A stretch of 64,000 nucleotides of DNA from Bacillus cereus (GTDB lineage Bacteria > Bacillota > Bacilli > Bacillales > Bacillaceae_G): assembly GCF_025917685.1 (NCBI RefSeq), contig NZ_CP089518.1, forward strand, positions 312,501 through 376,500. The letters run 5' to 3'. How positions within the stretch are numbered: the first letter of the stretch is position 1; each line of letters begins with the position of its first letter. The translations under genes and the position numbers were made by a program. Below, piece after piece: positions 11,890-24,755 of this stretch. The notes under the pieces were generated by a model. The model saw nothing but the letters and a program-made list of their open reading frames with translations. It searched no databases and had not been told where the DNA came from.

Positions 11890-12473
11890 GTAGATTAGCA
11901 GTTTTTGCTTCTGGAAGCGGCTCTAACTTTCAATCTCTCATTAATGCGGTAGAAGAAAAAAGATTGGATGCAGATATTAGTTTATTAGTATGTGATAAAC
12001 CAGAGGCACGCGCTATTGGACGGGCACATTATCACCATATTCCGTGTTTCGCCTTTTCAGCGAAAGCATATGAGTCAAAAGAAGCATTTGAAAAAGAGAT
12101 ATTAAAGAAGCTAGAAGAATATGAAATTGATTATGTTATTTTAGCTGGCTATATGCGTTTAATCGGGCCGACTTTACTAGAAGCGTACGGCGGGAAGATT
12201 ATTAATATTCATCCATCACTACTACCGAGTTTTCCAGGTAAAGATGCTGTCGGTCAAGCGTTAGAAGCAGGTGTGAAAGTAACTGGAGTAACGATTCATT
12301 ATGTAGATGCAGGTATGGATACAGGTCCGATTATTGCGCAAGAAGCAGTAGTTGTTTCTGAAGGGGATACGAGAGAAAGTTTACAAAAGAAAATTCAACA
12401 AGTTGAACATAAATTATACGTAAATACAGTGAATCAAATTGTTCAGTCTGTGAAAGAACCAACTGTTAACTAA
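11886..12473 (+). CDS. purN: phosphoribosylglycinamide formyltransferase
   Basis: The 10-formyl-THF-dependent GAR transformylase (195 aa). The sequence [10 protein letters not shown] supplies the catalytic His, preceded by Asn in INIHPS, and VDAGMDTG carries the conserved Asp. The start overlaps the purM stop (ATGA), so the two are coupled. It is separated from purH by 24 bases containing the purH ribosome site. Confidence 0.96.
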   Translation: MSRLAVFASGSGSNFQSLINAVEEKRLDADISLLVCDKPEARAIGRAHYHHIPCFAFSAKAYESKEAFEKEILKKLEEYEIDYVILAGYMRLIGPTLLEAYGGKIINIHPSLLPSFPGKDAVGQALEAGVKVTGVTIHYVDAGMDTGPIIAQEAVVVSEGDTRESLQKKIQQVEHKLYVNTVNQIVQSVKEPTVN

Positions 12474-12497
12474 CATACAACCAGGGGTGAAGGATAA

Positions 12498-14033
12498 ATG
12501 AAAAAGCGTGCATTAGTAAGTGTTTCAGATAAAACAGGAGTAGTAGAATTTGTTAAAGGCTTACTTGAACAAGGGATCGAAGTTATCTCAACAGGTGGTA
12601 CGAAAAAATTACTAGAAGAAAACGGTTTACAAGTAATCGGTATTTCTGAAGTAACTGGTTTCCCAGAAATTATGGATGGCCGTGTAAAAACATTACATCC
12701 AAATATTCATGGTGGTCTATTAGCCGTTCGTGATAATGAAACACATGTAGCGCAAATGAATGAATTAGGCATTCAACCAATTGACTTTGTTGTTGTTAAC
12801 TTATACCCATTTAAAGAAACAATCGCTAAGCCTGATGTAACATTTGCTGATGCAATTGAAAATATTGATATCGGTGGCCCAACAATGATTCGCTCTGCTG
12901 CGAAAAATCATAAATTTGTCTCGGTAATTGTAGATCCAGTAGATTATGATGTTGTATTAGCAGAACTGAAAGAGAACGGCGAAGTAAAAGAAGAGACGAA
13001 ACGTAAATTAGCAGCGAAAGTATTCCGTCATACAGCAGCATATGATGCGTTAATTTCTAACTACTTAACAGAACAAATGGGTGAAGAAAGTCCAGAAACG
13101 TTAACTGTGACGTTTGAGAAAAAGCAAGACTTACGTTATGGAGAGAACCCACATCAAAAGGCTACTTTCTATAAAGCACCATTTGCTGCAACTTCTTCAG
13201 TTGCATATGCAGAACAATTACACGGTAAAGAATTATCTTATAACAATATTAACGATGCAGACGCAGCGCTTAGCATCGTAAAAGAATTTACAGAACCAGC
13301 AGTAGTGGCGGTAAAACATATGAATCCATGTGGTGTTGGAGTAGGAACTGATATTCATGAAGCATACACACGTGCTTATGAGGCAGATCCAGTATCAATT
13401 TTTGGCGGTATTATTGCAGTTAATCGTGAAATTGATAAAGCTACAGCTGAAAAGTTACATGAAATTTTCTTAGAAATTGTTATCGCACCTTCGTTCTCGC
13501 AAGAAGCTTTAGAAGTGTTGCAAAGTAAGAAGAACTTACGTTTACTAACTGTAAATATTGAAAAAGCGACAAGTGCAAGTAAAAAATTAACTTCTGTACA
13601 AGGTGGACTTCTTGTTCAAGAGGAAGATACGTTATCATTAGATGAGAATACAATTTCAATTCCAACGAAACGTGAACCGTCAGAGCAAGAGTGGAAAGAC
13701 TTAAAACTAGCTTGGAAAGTTGTAAAGCATGTGAAATCAAATGCAATTGTTTTGGCGAAAGATGATATGACAATTGGTGTCGGTGCTGGACAGATGAACC
13801 GTGTAGGTTCTGCAAAAATCGCAATTACACAAGCTGGCGAAAAAGCACAAGGTAGCGCACTTGCATCTGATGCTTTCTTCCCAATGCCAGATACAGTAGA
13901 AGAAGCAGCGAAAGCAGGTATTACAGCAATTATCCAACCGGGTGGATCAATTCGTGATGAAGATTCTATTAAGATGGCAGATGAGTATGGGATTGCGATG
14001 GTGTTCACTGGCGTACGTCATTTCAAACACTAA
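12498..14033 (+). CDS. purH: bifunctional AICAR transformylase / IMP cyclohydrolase
   Basis: PurH (511 aa) carries out the last two steps to IMP. Residues 1-140 form the MGS-like IMP cyclohydrolase domain ([30 protein letters not shown]) and the rest is the AICAR formyltransferase ([20 protein letters not shown], and a final [12 protein letters not shown] segment). ATG at 12498 follows CAGGGGTGAAGG. Downstream the operon is interrupted by two repeats before purD. Confidence 0.97.
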   Translation: MKKRALVSVSDKTGVVEFVKGLLEQGIEVISTGGTKKLLEENGLQVIGISEVTGFPEIMDGRVKTLHPNIHGGLLAVRDNETHVAQMNELGIQPIDFVVVNLYPFKETIAKPDVTFADAIENIDIGGPTMIRSAAKNHKFVSVIVDPVDYDVVLAELKENGEVKEETKRKLAAKVFRHTAAYDALISNYLTEQMGEESPETLTVTFEKKQDLRYGENPHQKATFYKAPFAATSSVAYAEQLHGKELSYNNINDADAALSIVKEFTEPAVVAVKHMNPCGVGVGTDIHEAYTRAYEADPVSIFGGIIAVNREIDKATAEKLHEIFLEIVIAPSFSQEALEVLQSKKNLRLLTVNIEKATSASKKLTSVQGGLLVQEEDTLSLDENTISIPTKREPSEQEWKDLKLAWKVVKHVKSNAIVLAKDDMTIGVGAGQMNRVGSAKIAITQAGEKAQGSALASDAFFPMPDTVEEAAKAGITAIIQPGGSIRDEDSIKMADEYGIAMVFTGVRHFKH

Positions 14034-14040
14034 TAGAGGA

Positions 14041-14194
14041 TGTTTAAAAAGTCCGGTCAAGATAACTGTCGCATGTCGTCGTTGCATTGCCAGTGCGGTA
14101 CTCATGTAGGAAAACTACACTCCGTGTCCTCCTGTCGAATGCGCCTCGACCTGCTCGGTTCTCTTGATCCTCCTTTTTAAACTTATATTGATAA
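14041..14194 (+). repeat. 157-bp intergenic repeat, copy 1 (bcr-like)
   Basis: First of two tandem copies, from TGTTTAAAAAGTCCGG to ACTTATATTGATA. The ends are inverted: GTTTAAAAAG at the start pairs with CTTTTTAAAC near the end, and GGTCAAGA with TCTTGATC inside that, so the transcript would fold into one long structure with an internal TGTAG-GAAAA-CTACA hairpin. Length, position between genes and folding resemble the bcr repeats of the B. cereus group, but I cannot assign it to a named class. Lies in the purH-purD gap. Confidence 0.85.
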
Positions 14195-14197
14195 GGG

Positions 14198-14351
14198 TGT
14201 TTAAAAAGTCCGGTCAAGATAACTGTCACATGTCGTCGTTGTATTGCCAGTGCGGTACTCATGTAGGAAAACTACACTCCGTGTCCTCCTGGCAAATGCG
14301 CCTCGACTTGCTCGGTTCTCTTGATCCTCCTTTTTAAACTTACAGTGATAG
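14198..14351 (+). repeat. 157-bp intergenic repeat, copy 2 (bcr-like)
   Basis: Second tandem copy, starting exactly 157 bp after the first, with only a handful of substitutions (for example GTCACATG for GTCGCATG, and GGCAAATGC for GTCGAATGC). The same inverted ends GTTTAAAAAG/CTTTTTAAAC are kept. A minus-strand open frame across both copies is an artefact of the repeat. Confidence 0.85.
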
Positions 14352-14357
14352 AAAAAG

Positions 14358-14384
14358 CAAACTAGGAGCATAGCTTCTAGTTTG
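14358..14384 (+). other. hairpin just before purD
   Basis: CAAACTAG-G-AGC / GCT-T-CTAGTTTG with an ATA loop forms a 12-bp stem (one G-U pair) about 28 bases before the purD start. No T-run follows. This is the third gap in the operon to hold a strong hairpin. Confidence 0.5.
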
Positions 14385-14409
14385 TACTTATTTAATTATT
14401 GGGGGATGA

Positions 14410-15684
<1,275 letters not shown>

Positions 15685-15688
15685 TATG

Positions 15689-15720
15689 AAAATCCCGCTG
15701 ATTTCTCAGCGGGATTTTTT
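15689..15720 (+). terminator. pur operon terminator (bidirectional)
   Basis: AAATCCCGCTGA / TCAGCGGGATTT with a TTTC loop and a T-run. The opposite strand also ends in A/T-rich flank, so it can serve the convergent 54-aa gene, whose stop codon lies at the edge of the T-run. Confidence 0.9.
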
Positions 15721-15883
15721 ATTCATCTTTATCTTTTTTCAATTTCCCTTTTTGCTTTGCCATTTCTCGAAGCAAATACTCGATGTGTGCATTGACGCTA
15801 CGAAACTCATCATTCGCCCATTTTTCGATGACTGCGTGTAATTCAGGATCAATACGTAATGGAAAGCTTTTCTTTTTAGCCAT
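15719..15883 (-). CDS. 54-aa ribbon-helix-helix (Arc/MetJ-type) protein
   Basis: A 54-residue basic protein, below common ORF size limits. After MAKKK the segment SFPLRIDPELHAVIEKWA reads as the ribbon strand and first helix of a ribbon-helix-helix domain, followed by NAHIEYLLREMAKQ as helix 2; the tail is KGKLKKDKDE. Such proteins bind palindromic DNA as dimers, often as autoregulators. It starts 16 bases after the stop of the SPFH gene and shares its operon; upstream of that operon lies a 30-bp palindrome. A role as repressor of its own operon is my inference. The AAAGG ribosome site is rather distant (about 12 bases). Confidence 0.8.
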   Translation of the reverse strand: MAKKKSFPLRIDPELHAVIEKWANDEFRSVNAHIEYLLREMAKQKGKLKKDKDE

Positions 15884-15899
15884 AATTATTTACAACCTT

Positions 15900-16745
15900 T
15901 TAATATAGGCTTCCTGTATTAATAACTGGCTGCGCACCTTTATCTGAAACGATGGCAACTAATAAGTTGTTTACCATATTTGCTTTACGCTCGTCATCGA
16001 GTTCCAGCACGCCTTCTTCATCTAACATATGGATTGAATCTTTCGCCATCTTCACAGCACCTTCAACAATCTCTTTTCTAGCAGCTAATACTGCTTTTGC
16101 TTGTTGACGTTGTAGCATTGCATGGGCAATTTCTGTTGCGTAAGCTAAATGTGTTAAACGAGTTTCTAATACTTCTACGCCAGCGATTTCAAGGCGCGCT
16201 TCTAACTCACGTTTTAATTCTTCAGAGATTTCTTCAGTATTTCCGCGTAACGTAATGCAAGTTTCATCTTGAAAATTATCATAAGGATATTTTGTTGCAA
16301 CGTGGCGGATTGCCGTTTCGCTTTGAATTTCTACGAATCGATCGTAATGCTCAACACCAAACATTGCTTTTGCAGAATCAACAACTTTATATACGATAAC
16401 GGCTGCAATTTCAATTGGATTTCCCTCAACATCGTTTACTTTTAATTTCTTACTGTTAAAGTTTTCAACACGTAACGATACAGTTTGACGGAATGCGAAT
16501 GGAATTGTTAAAAATAAACCGTTTTGACGAATTGTTCCTAAATAATTACCGAAAAACGTAATGACTTTCGCTTGGTTTGGTTGAACAATACCAATACCTG
16601 TAGCGAGAACCGCTGCTAAAATAATTGTTAATGCTGCTACTATGAAAATTTCTTGGGCAAGGCAAAATATACCGATAGCAGCTAAAATCAAAATCCCGAT
16701 AATACCGAGAAAACCATTTACATAAAAAACTTGTTTTTCTTTCAT
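15900..16745 (-). CDS. SPFH/Band 7 membrane protein
   Basis: A 281-aa protein with two N-terminal membrane helices (about residues 9-28 and 32-53) followed by an SPFH/Band 7 domain: [23 protein letters not shown] is typical, then [17 protein letters not shown] and a long helical region with [21 protein letters not shown] proteins oligomerise and organise membrane microdomains or protease complexes. No neighbouring NfeD protein is present, unlike floA/yqfA loci; instead a small RHH protein follows in the operon. Start ATG at 16745 with AGGAGG eight bases upstream. Function in the cell is unknown. Confidence 0.9.
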   Translation of the reverse strand: MKEKQVFYVNGFLGIIGILILAAIGIFCLAQEIFIVAALTIILAAVLATGIGIVQPNQAKVITFFGNYLGTIRQNGLFLTIPFAFRQTVSLRVENFNSKKLKVNDVEGNPIEIAAVIVYKVVDSAKAMFGVEHYDRFVEIQSETAIRHVATKYPYDNFQDETCITLRGNTEEISEELKRELEARLEIAGVEVLETRLTHLAYATEIAHAMLQRQQAKAVLAARKEIVEGAVKMAKDSIHMLDEEGVLELDDERKANMVNNLLVAIVSDKGAQPVINTGSLY

Positions 16746-16757
16746 ATGATCGCCTCC

Positions 16758-16787
16758 TGATATAAAAATGATATCACTTTTATATCA
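16758..16787. promoter_or_regulatory. 30-bp palindromic operator candidate upstream of the SPFH operon
   Basis: TGATATAAAA (16758-16767) and TTTTATATCA (16778-16787) are perfect inverted arms around a core containing the palindrome TGATATCA (16769-16776). Only one base pair of the 30-bp palindrome is mismatched (28 of 30 bases symmetric). TGATAT-type half-sites recur every 10-11 bp, one helical turn. It lies just upstream of the ribosome site of the SPFH gene. Confidence 0.65.
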
Positions 16788-16894
16788 TTTTACGCAAGGG
16801 GTTTACACCTAATTTTCTGAATTTTAGTGATGGATGTTTTTTATGTATGTTTTAGGGGTGAGAATAAGAATGTACGTTCTGTTTTGTGGTAAAA

Positions 16895-16934
16895 TAAAGA
16901 AGACTTAACCGCCCACTGCAGCAGCTAAGTCTCT
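16895..16934 (-). terminator. possible terminator of the YgaP-like gene
   Basis: On the minus strand AGACTTA and TAAGTCT pair across an 18-base loop that contains CTGC/GCAG, followed by TCTTTATTTT. The stem is short, so this is a weak call. Confidence 0.4.
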
Positions 16935-16964
16935 TTGAGAGCATCTTGCATCGTGACAAATGAT

Positions 16965-17342
16965 TCAAAGCGGTTTTGCCAGGATTAATTCTTCAATCGC
17001 TGACTCAATCTCTTTGTCAGAAGTGTCATAACTTCCATTTGACTTTGGTTTGTCATGACTGGGAGTTTGATTCACTTCTTCTTTAGCATGTCCTTTTTCA
17101 GTAAAATTCATGCTAGGCATTTTAAATGCGCCCATATTCATATATTTTCCAAACTTACATGCTTCAACGATAGGGCAGAAACGAACGATGCCCTCTGCAA
17201 TTTTCATGGCACCAATCCATAGCAAAACTTTAGACCAAGTGCACCGAGGTTTACGTACGAGTTTAGCTGTACTACAACCGAAGAGGATAAGTCCGAGTGT
17301 GATTCGAATTAGAGCACTAATTGTACCGATGTTTTGCTTCAT
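16965..17342 (-). CDS. YgaP-like (DUF2892) membrane protein
   Basis: A 125-aa protein that begins MKQNIGTISALIRITLGLIL, matching the start of YgaP-type transmembrane domains (DUF2892: two short membrane helices around residues 8-25 and 40-55), with FGCSTAKLVRK and RFCPIVEACKFGKY in between. The C-terminal half is hydrophilic and low in structure (NFTEKGHAKEEVNQTP). I start it at 17342, with AAAGGAG upstream; a longer frame would add 31 residues without support. The short linker cysteines are not the rhodanese active site. Role unknown. Confidence 0.75.
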   Translation of the reverse strand: MKQNIGTISALIRITLGLILFGCSTAKLVRKPRCTWSKVLLWIGAMKIAEGIVRFCPIVEACKFGKYMNMGAFKMPSMNFTEKGHAKEEVNQTPSHDKPKSNGSYDTSDKEIESAIEELILAKPL

Positions 17343-17485
17343 TAGAAAAACACTCCTTTTTGATGAACTTCGAAATAGAAATACTATTTCATTTGTTAGT
17401 ATTCCATATAAGTTTTTTGATATGTAATCCAACATTTAACGTTGAAAAAGATGTTGGAATGGGCGTGTGTGTAAGTAGCTTTTTT

Positions 17486-17494
17486 TGTTATAAT
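17486..17494 (+). promoter_or_regulatory. extended -10 promoter of the pcrB operon
   Basis: TGTTATAAT at 17486-17494 is a perfect extended -10. No good -35 is seen. A leader of about 140 nt, with a small CTGCT/AGCAG hairpin near 17583-17599, would precede pcrB. Confidence 0.55.
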
Positions 17495-17637
17495 GAAAGA
17501 ATGCATAAAAGGGAGCGCGAAACTTGGCTCGTCTTTGTGAACAGATATAGTAGAAGAATTTCAAAAATCTTAATAAAAACTAACTGCTTTTTTGAGCAGG
17601 GATATAGATATGATTAGAAAAAAGAAAGGGTGTTTTC

Positions 17638-18327
17638 ATGTACGATATTTCCAAATGGAAACATGTATTTAAGCTTGATCCAAATAAGGAGTTAAGTGAC
17701 GAACATTTAGAAATGATTTGTGAGTCTGGAACAGATGCTGTTATTGTAGGCGGAAGTGATGGCATAACAATTGATAATGTACTACACATGCTAGTTAGCA
17801 TTCGTAGATATGCAGTACCTTGTGTGTTAGAGGTTTCTGATGTGGAAGCAATTACACCAGGATTTGATTTTTATTATATCCCAAGCGTTTTAAATAGCCG
17901 AAAGGTAGAATGGATAACAGGTGTTCATCATGAAGCTTTGAAAGAATTTGGGGATATTATGGACTGGGACGAAATTTTCATGGAAGGGTATTGTGTTTTA
18001 AATCCTGAAGCGAAAGTAGCCCAGCTTACAGATGCGAAATGTGATGTAACAGAAGATGATGTGATTGCATACGCGCGTTTAGCAGACAAGCTATTACGTT
18101 TACCGATATTTTATTTAGAATATAGCGGTACGTATGGCGACATTGAACTTGTTAAAAATGTAAAAGCAGAATTAAAACAAGCGAAGTTGTATTATGGCGG
18201 CGGTATTTCTAATGCAGAACAAGCGAAAGAAATGGCGCAGTATGCTGATACAGTAGTTGTTGGAAATATTATTTATGATGATATAAAATCCGCGTTAAAA
18301 ACAGTTAAAGCAGTAAAAGGAGAGTAG
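17638..18327 (+). CDS. pcrB: heptaprenylglyceryl phosphate synthase
   Basis: PcrB (229 aa) is a TIM-barrel prenyltransferase that couples heptaprenyl diphosphate to sn-glycerol-1-phosphate, giving an archaea-like ether lipid in Bacillales. Visible: IVGGSDGIT near residues 37-45, the [10 protein letters not shown] substrate segment, and [12 protein letters not shown] followed by VVGNIIY, which bind phosphate. It has AAAGGGTG as ribosome site and abuts pcrA, the usual Bacillus order pcrB-pcrA-ligA. Confidence 0.95.
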   Translation: MYDISKWKHVFKLDPNKELSDEHLEMICESGTDAVIVGGSDGITIDNVLHMLVSIRRYAVPCVLEVSDVEAITPGFDFYYIPSVLNSRKVEWITGVHHEALKEFGDIMDWDEIFMEGYCVLNPEAKVAQLTDAKCDVTEDDVIAYARLADKLLRLPIFYLEYSGTYGDIELVKNVKAELKQAKLYYGGGISNAEQAKEMAQYADTVVVGNIIYDDIKSALKTVKAVKGE

Positions 18328-20571
18328 GTGCAGGCGTATATGAGTACGACAGATAGGTTATTAAATGGTTTAAATCCGCAACAACAAAAAGCAGTACAAA
18401 CAACGAATGGACCACTTCTATTAATGGCAGGTGCCGGTAGTGGTAAAACACGTGTGTTAACACATCGTATTGCGTATTTACTTGGTGAAAAAGGTGTAGC
18501 ACCATGGAATGTACTAGCTATTACCTTTACAAATAAAGCAGCTCGTGAAATGCGCGAGCGTATCGATACACTTGTCGGACCAGAAGCAGAAGATATTTGG
18601 ATTTCTACGTTCCACTCTATGTGTGTACGTATTTTACGACGTGATATCGATCGCATTGGTATTAATCGTAACTTTACAATCTTAGATTCAGGCGATCAGT
18701 TAACTGTAGTCAAAAAAATTATGAAAGAGCGCAATATTGATCCGAAGAAATTTGAGCCGCGCTCTATTTTAGCTGGTATTAGTAATGCGAAAAATGAATT
18801 GTTATCTGCAGATAAATATGCGAAAAAAATTACAATCGCTGATCCATATGAAAAATTAACGAGCGATGTATATACAGAATATCAAAAACGTCTTTTGAAA
18901 AATAATTCATTAGACTTTGACGATTTAATTATGACAACGATTCAGCTATTTGAACGTGTTCCAGAAGTACTAGAGTTTTATCAGCGTAAGTTCCAATACA
19001 TTCACGTGGATGAGTATCAAGATACGAACAAAGCGCAGTACCTTCTTGTTAAACATTTAGCAGCACGTTTTAAAAATCTTTGCGTTGTAGGTGATTCTGA
19101 TCAGTCTATTTACCGCTGGCGTGGTGCGGACATTTCTAACATTTTGTCATTCGAAAAAGACTATGAGAATGCGCAAGTTATTCTATTAGAACAAAACTAT
19201 CGTTCGTCACAAAATATTTTAAATGCAGCGAATGCTGTTATTGAAAAAAATTCAAACCGTAAACCGAAGAAATTATGGACAGACAATCAAGTTGGAAGCA
19301 AAATCTCGTATTATCGTGCTGCAACAGAAAAAGACGAGGCGTATTTTGTTGCGAAAAAAATTCGTGACGATATTCAAATGGGGAAACGAAAATATACTGA
19401 TTTTGCAGTGTTATATCGTACAAATGCCCAGTCTCGTATGGTCGAGGAAATTTTCCTGAAATCTAATATTCCTTACAAAATTGTCGGCGGTACTAAGTTC
19501 TACGATCGTAAAGAGATTAAAGACATTTTGGCGTACTTACGTTTAATTGGGAATCCAGATGATGAGATTAGTTTCGCACGTATTATTAACATGCCGAAAC
19601 GCGGTATAGGTGCGACTTCTATCGATAAAATTATAAATTATGGTGTGCAAAACGGAATCTCATTAACTGCTGTATTTGATGAGATTGAGCATGTTGGTGT
19701 AAGTGCAAAAATAACAAAGGCAGTAAAAGAATTTGCAGGTTTATTACACAACTGGGTAAATATGCAAGAGTATTTATCTGTTACAGAGTTAGTAGAAGAA
19801 GTTATTGAAAAAACAGGCTATCGCGATATGTTGAAAAATGAGCGTACTTTAGAAGCAGAAGGCCGTTTAGAGAACTTAGATGAGTTTTTATCTGTTACGC
19901 AAACATTTGAATCTCAAAGCGAAGATAAGAGCCTTGTTGCATTCTTAACAGACTTAGCGCTTGTTGCTGATATTGATCGTGTAGATGAAGATCCAACTGC
20001 TGGTGAGGAAGTTATTTTAATGACGATGCACTCGGCGAAAGGATTAGAATTCCCAGTTGTCTTTATTGTTGGTTTAGAGGAAGGGATATTCCCGCATACT
20101 CGTTCTCTGATGGAAGAAGATGAAATGCAAGAAGAACGTCGTCTTGCTTATGTAGGTATTACTCGTGCAGAAGAAGAATTATATTTATCCAATGCACAAA
20201 TGCGTACTTTATTTGGTAGAACAAGTATGAACGCATCATCTCGATTTATTACAGAAATTCCGGCAGAACTAGTGGAATCATTAAATGAAACAGCGCCGAA
20301 GCGTGAAACTTCGTTTGGGGCAAAAGGAAGAACGAAAAGTACAACAACAACACGTTCTCGTTCAGCTTTCGTACGTCCTGCAGCTAAGACAACGGGCGGC
20401 GAACAAATCGGCTGGGCAGTAGGCGATAAAGCTTCCCACCAAAAATGGGGAGTCGGTACAGTTGTAAGTGTAAAAGGTGAAGGTGATGCGAAAGAATTAG
20501 ATATTGCGTTCCCAAGCCCAATTGGTGTTAAACGTTTATTAGCAAAATTCGCACCTGTGACGAAACAATAG
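18328..20571 (+). CDS. pcrA: ATP-dependent DNA helicase PcrA
   Basis: An SF1A helicase (747 aa) needed for repair, plasmid rolling-circle replication and clearing transcription conflicts. Walker A GAGSGKT is at residues 35-41, motif [21 protein letters not shown], and [18 protein letters not shown] follow in order. The last 60 residues ([18 protein letters not shown]) form the Tudor-like domain that contacts RNA polymerase. Start: GTG at 18328, immediately after the pcrB stop and with GGAG at good spacing; the ATG at 18340 is an alternative with a poorer ribosome site. Confidence 0.97.
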   Translation: MQAYMSTTDRLLNGLNPQQQKAVQTTNGPLLLMAGAGSGKTRVLTHRIAYLLGEKGVAPWNVLAITFTNKAAREMRERIDTLVGPEAEDIWISTFHSMCVRILRRDIDRIGINRNFTILDSGDQLTVVKKIMKERNIDPKKFEPRSILAGISNAKNELLSADKYAKKITIADPYEKLTSDVYTEYQKRLLKNNSLDFDDLIMTTIQLFERVPEVLEFYQRKFQYIHVDEYQDTNKAQYLLVKHLAARFKNLCVVGDSDQSIYRWRGADISNILSFEKDYENAQVILLEQNYRSSQNILNAANAVIEKNSNRKPKKLWTDNQVGSKISYYRAATEKDEAYFVAKKIRDDIQMGKRKYTDFAVLYRTNAQSRMVEEIFLKSNIPYKIVGGTKFYDRKEIKDILAYLRLIGNPDDEISFARIINMPKRGIGATSIDKIINYGVQNGISLTAVFDEIEHVGVSAKITKAVKEFAGLLHNWVNMQEYLSVTELVEEVIEKTGYRDMLKNERTLEAEGRLENLDEFLSVTQTFESQSEDKSLVAFLTDLALVADIDRVDEDPTAGEEVILMTMHSAKGLEFPVVFIVGLEEGIFPHTRSLMEEDEMQEERRLAYVGITRAEEELYLSNAQMRTLFGRTSMNASSRFITEIPAELVESLNETAPKRETSFGAKGRTKSTTTTRSRSAFVRPAAKTTGGEQIGWAVGDKASHQKWGVGTVVSVKGEGDAKELDIAFPSPIGVKRLLAKFAPVTKQ

Positions 20572-22596
<2,025 letters not shown>

Positions 22597-22612
22597 GAGG
22601 TGCAAACTTACG

Positions 22613-23809
22613 ATGAAAAAAATAGCGTTAGCGGTATTAAGTCTTAGCCTACTTGTAAGTGGGTGTAGCATGGGTTCTAACAAAGATGAAAAAACAGTTG
22701 AGAAATCAGGGAAAGCGAAAGAGCAAGCGGTTATCTCAAAATATTCCATTTCGGATGAATATTATAAGACAACATTTCCATTTGATCCAGGTCGTGCACG
22801 TGGTTTAGTTGGACAAAGTTTGAACAATCGTCTAGATATAGATGAATTTGAAACGGGACTAATGCGCATTGCGAAAGAATCATTTAGCACGAAAGATTAT
22901 TTCTTTAAAGGTGGAGACGTTTTAGACACACAAATGATTCAAATGCTTGTGAAAAGAAAGCGTACAGATGCTGAACAAAAAGAGCTAGAGGATAAGTTGA
23001 AAAAAGATGCGGTCAAATTTCCAAATATAGGGTTGAATCCTGCCGTAGGTGAAGGATCAGAATCGTTAGAAGTAAAAAATACAAAAAATCCAATGTATAT
23101 CTCAAATATTTTAGAACATGACTATTACTTACAAAATGGTGATAAAGGTACTGAGCCTGATGGTGTTGTAGTTGGATTAGCGATGAATTCGGTTCATTAT
23201 TACGAGGAAGAGCATGGTTATCCGCGTGAGGCTAAAATCGAGCAAGAAAAAATGTTAGCTGAAGGGAAAAAAATGGCACAAGAAATCTTGAAAGTCATGC
23301 AGCAAAAAAAGCCTGGAATAAAAGATGTTCCGGTTACATTTGCAATTTATCGTCAAGGTCCAAAGTCTTCGCTTGTACCAGGGAATTTTGTTTCTTATGC
23401 TAAGGTAGAAAAAGGCAGTGAAACGGTTGAGGATTGGAAGCCGATCAATGAGAAATACTATTTGTTCCCGTCTGAACAAGCGAAATCGGATAATAAACGT
23501 GAAGATCTTGCAAGTGTGTCAAACTTTAAATCAAAATTAAGTGAATATTTCCAAGGCGATTATACAGCTATTATTGGTACTGGAATGTATAGAGATGATG
23601 AATTAAAAGAAATGAAGCTCGATATTCCTGTCCAATTCAATGGGAAAGCTGAAGTCATTGGTTTTACACAATATGTAGCTGGACTTGTTATGCAATACTT
23701 CCCGAATTATATGAAAGTACAAGTAACAATTAAATCAGTGGAACGCCCAGAAGCAATTATTATACGTGAAGCGAAGCAAGATGAACCACTTGTGAAAATT
23801 TTAGATTAA
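22613..23809 (+). CDS. camS: CamS family lipoprotein
   Basis: A 398-aa secreted lipoprotein. The signal peptide MKKIALAVLSLSLLVSGC has a lipobox ending at Cys18, and the body matches the CamS family (sex pheromone cAM373 precursor-like proteins of Firmicutes), with YSISDEYYKTTFPFDPGRARGL as a typical stretch. In S. aureus and relatives a signal-peptide fragment acts as a pheromone; whether the hydrophobic ALAVLSLSLL piece does so here is unknown. Operon position behind ligA is the usual one in Bacillales, and a terminator follows. Confidence 0.9.
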   Translation: MKKIALAVLSLSLLVSGCSMGSNKDEKTVEKSGKAKEQAVISKYSISDEYYKTTFPFDPGRARGLVGQSLNNRLDIDEFETGLMRIAKESFSTKDYFFKGGDVLDTQMIQMLVKRKRTDAEQKELEDKLKKDAVKFPNIGLNPAVGEGSESLEVKNTKNPMYISNILEHDYYLQNGDKGTEPDGVVVGLAMNSVHYYEEEHGYPREAKIEQEKMLAEGKKMAQEILKVMQQKKPGIKDVPVTFAIYRQGPKSSLVPGNFVSYAKVEKGSETVEDWKPINEKYYLFPSEQAKSDNKREDLASVSNFKSKLSEYFQGDYTAIIGTGMYRDDELKEMKLDIPVQFNGKAEVIGFTQYVAGLVMQYFPNYMKVQVTIKSVERPEAIIIREAKQDEPLVKILD

Positions 23810-23814
23810 AGATG

Positions 23815-23848
23815 AAAGCTGTTTCTATAAAGGAACAGCTTTTTTTCT
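23815..23848 (+). terminator. terminator of the pcrB-pcrA-ligA-camS operon
   Basis: AAAGCTGTT and AACAGCTTT flank a short loop and are followed by a run of T residues just after camS. Confidence 0.85.
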
Positions 23849-23858
23849 CGGAAAATTT

Positions 23859-23867
23859 TGTTATAAT
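23859..23867 (+). promoter_or_regulatory. extended -10 promoter of the TSUP gene
   Basis: TGTTATAAT at 23859-23867, immediately behind the camS terminator and about 38 bases before the TSUP start codon; no clear -35. Confidence 0.55.
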
Positions 23868-23904
23868 TTTAAATGTTACAAATAAAGGGGTAAGGGGTAA
23901 AATC

Positions 23905-24675
23905 ATGGAAGAACTAAGCTTTCAAGTCATTATTTTATTAATTGCATTCGGGTTTTTAGCTGCTTTTATTGATTCGGTTGTTGGAGGAGGAGGGTTAATT
24001 TCGCTTCCTGCACTTATGTTTGTTGGTTTATCACCAGCTTCGGCAATCGCAACAAATAAATTAGCTGCAACGATGGGGACGCTTACGAGTACAATTTATT
24101 TTATTCGATCAGGTAAGGTTGATTTTCGAATTGTAGGAAAGTTAATCCCATTAACTATTGTTGGAGCAGTCGCAGGTGCCTTAGTAGTAAAGTTTATTCC
24201 GCCTGATATTTTGCGTCCACTAGTACTTGTGATGTTGGTTTTTATTGCCATTTATATTATTGCGAAAAAAGATTGGGGAAGTGCATCTACCTATAAAAAG
24301 ATGACAAAAGGGAAAACATTAATGTTTTTCTTTGTTATTTTAATGATAGGGTTTTACGACGGATTTTTTGGACCGGGGACAGGATCCTTTTTAATTTTTG
24401 CATTTTTATTAATTGGTTTGGATTTTATTCAAGCGGCAGCATCTGGAAAACTATTGAATTTCGTTAGTAATATCGTATCTTTAATTACTTTTTTATTTTT
24501 AGATGTGATTCATTTTGAATACGGTATTATTATGGGGTTATCAATGATTTTAGGTGCTTATTTTGGATCGAAGTTTGCGGTTCAAAAAGGTGTTGGATAT
24601 GTAAGGACTTTATTTTTATTAGTTACTATTTTGTTAATAGGGAAAAATGTTTTGGAATATACTCATATTTTGTAG
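23905..24675 (+). CDS. TauE/SafE (TSUP) family permease
   Basis: A 256-aa polytopic membrane protein with about eight helices in two halves. The first half contains AAFIDSVVGGGGLISLPAL with the following SPASAIATNKLAA, and the second the matching YDGFFGPGTGSFLIFAF: these paired motifs define the TauE/SafE (4-toluene sulfonate uptake) family, which exports or imports sulfite, sulfonates or other small anions. Start at the ATG at 23905 after AAGGGGTAAAATC; a longer frame reaches back into the terminator and is unlikely. Substrate is not predictable. Confidence 0.9.
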   Translation: MEELSFQVIILLIAFGFLAAFIDSVVGGGGLISLPALMFVGLSPASAIATNKLAATMGTLTSTIYFIRSGKVDFRIVGKLIPLTIVGAVAGALVVKFIPPDILRPLVLVMLVFIAIYIIAKKDWGSASTYKKMTKGKTLMFFFVILMIGFYDGFFGPGTGSFLIFAFLLIGLDFIQAAASGKLLNFVSNIVSLITFLFLDVIHFEYGIIMGLSMILGAYFGSKFAVQKGVGYVRTLFLLVTILLIGKNVLEYTHIL

Positions 24676-24707
24676 ATTCATACGTATGTATGAATCTCTT
24701 TTTTTTA
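24675..24707 (+). terminator. terminator of the TSUP gene
   Basis: AGATTCATAC / GTATGAATCT with a GTAT loop and a C(T)8 tail, starting at the stop codon. Confidence 0.9.
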
Positions 24708-24743
24708 TTATATTTTAAAAATTAATTAATTTTTAAAATATAA
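24708..24743. promoter_or_regulatory. perfect 36-bp A/T palindrome upstream of rocA
   Basis: The sequence from 24708 to 24743 is a perfect palindrome (TTATATTTTAAAAATTAA and its complement), made only of A and T. Its end is 12 bp before the rocA -35 box. It may be an operator, an UP-like element or a cruciform-prone site. It lies outside the preceding terminator. Confidence 0.6.
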
Positions 24744-24755
24744 GTCTAGGAATAT

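Noticed and set aside
14044..14262. A 72-codon minus-strand frame between purH and purD
   Set aside because: It spans the two tandem repeats and repeats its own sequence; no ribosome site or family.
15719..15883. The 54-aa RHH protein as an antitoxin of a toxin-antitoxin pair
   Set aside because: Its partner is an SPFH membrane protein with normal features, not a recognisable toxin such as PemK, RelE or HicA.
17321..17617. A 98-codon plus-strand frame before pcrB
   Set aside because: It overlaps the start and promoter of the divergent YgaP-like gene and contains the pcrB promoter; no ribosome site.
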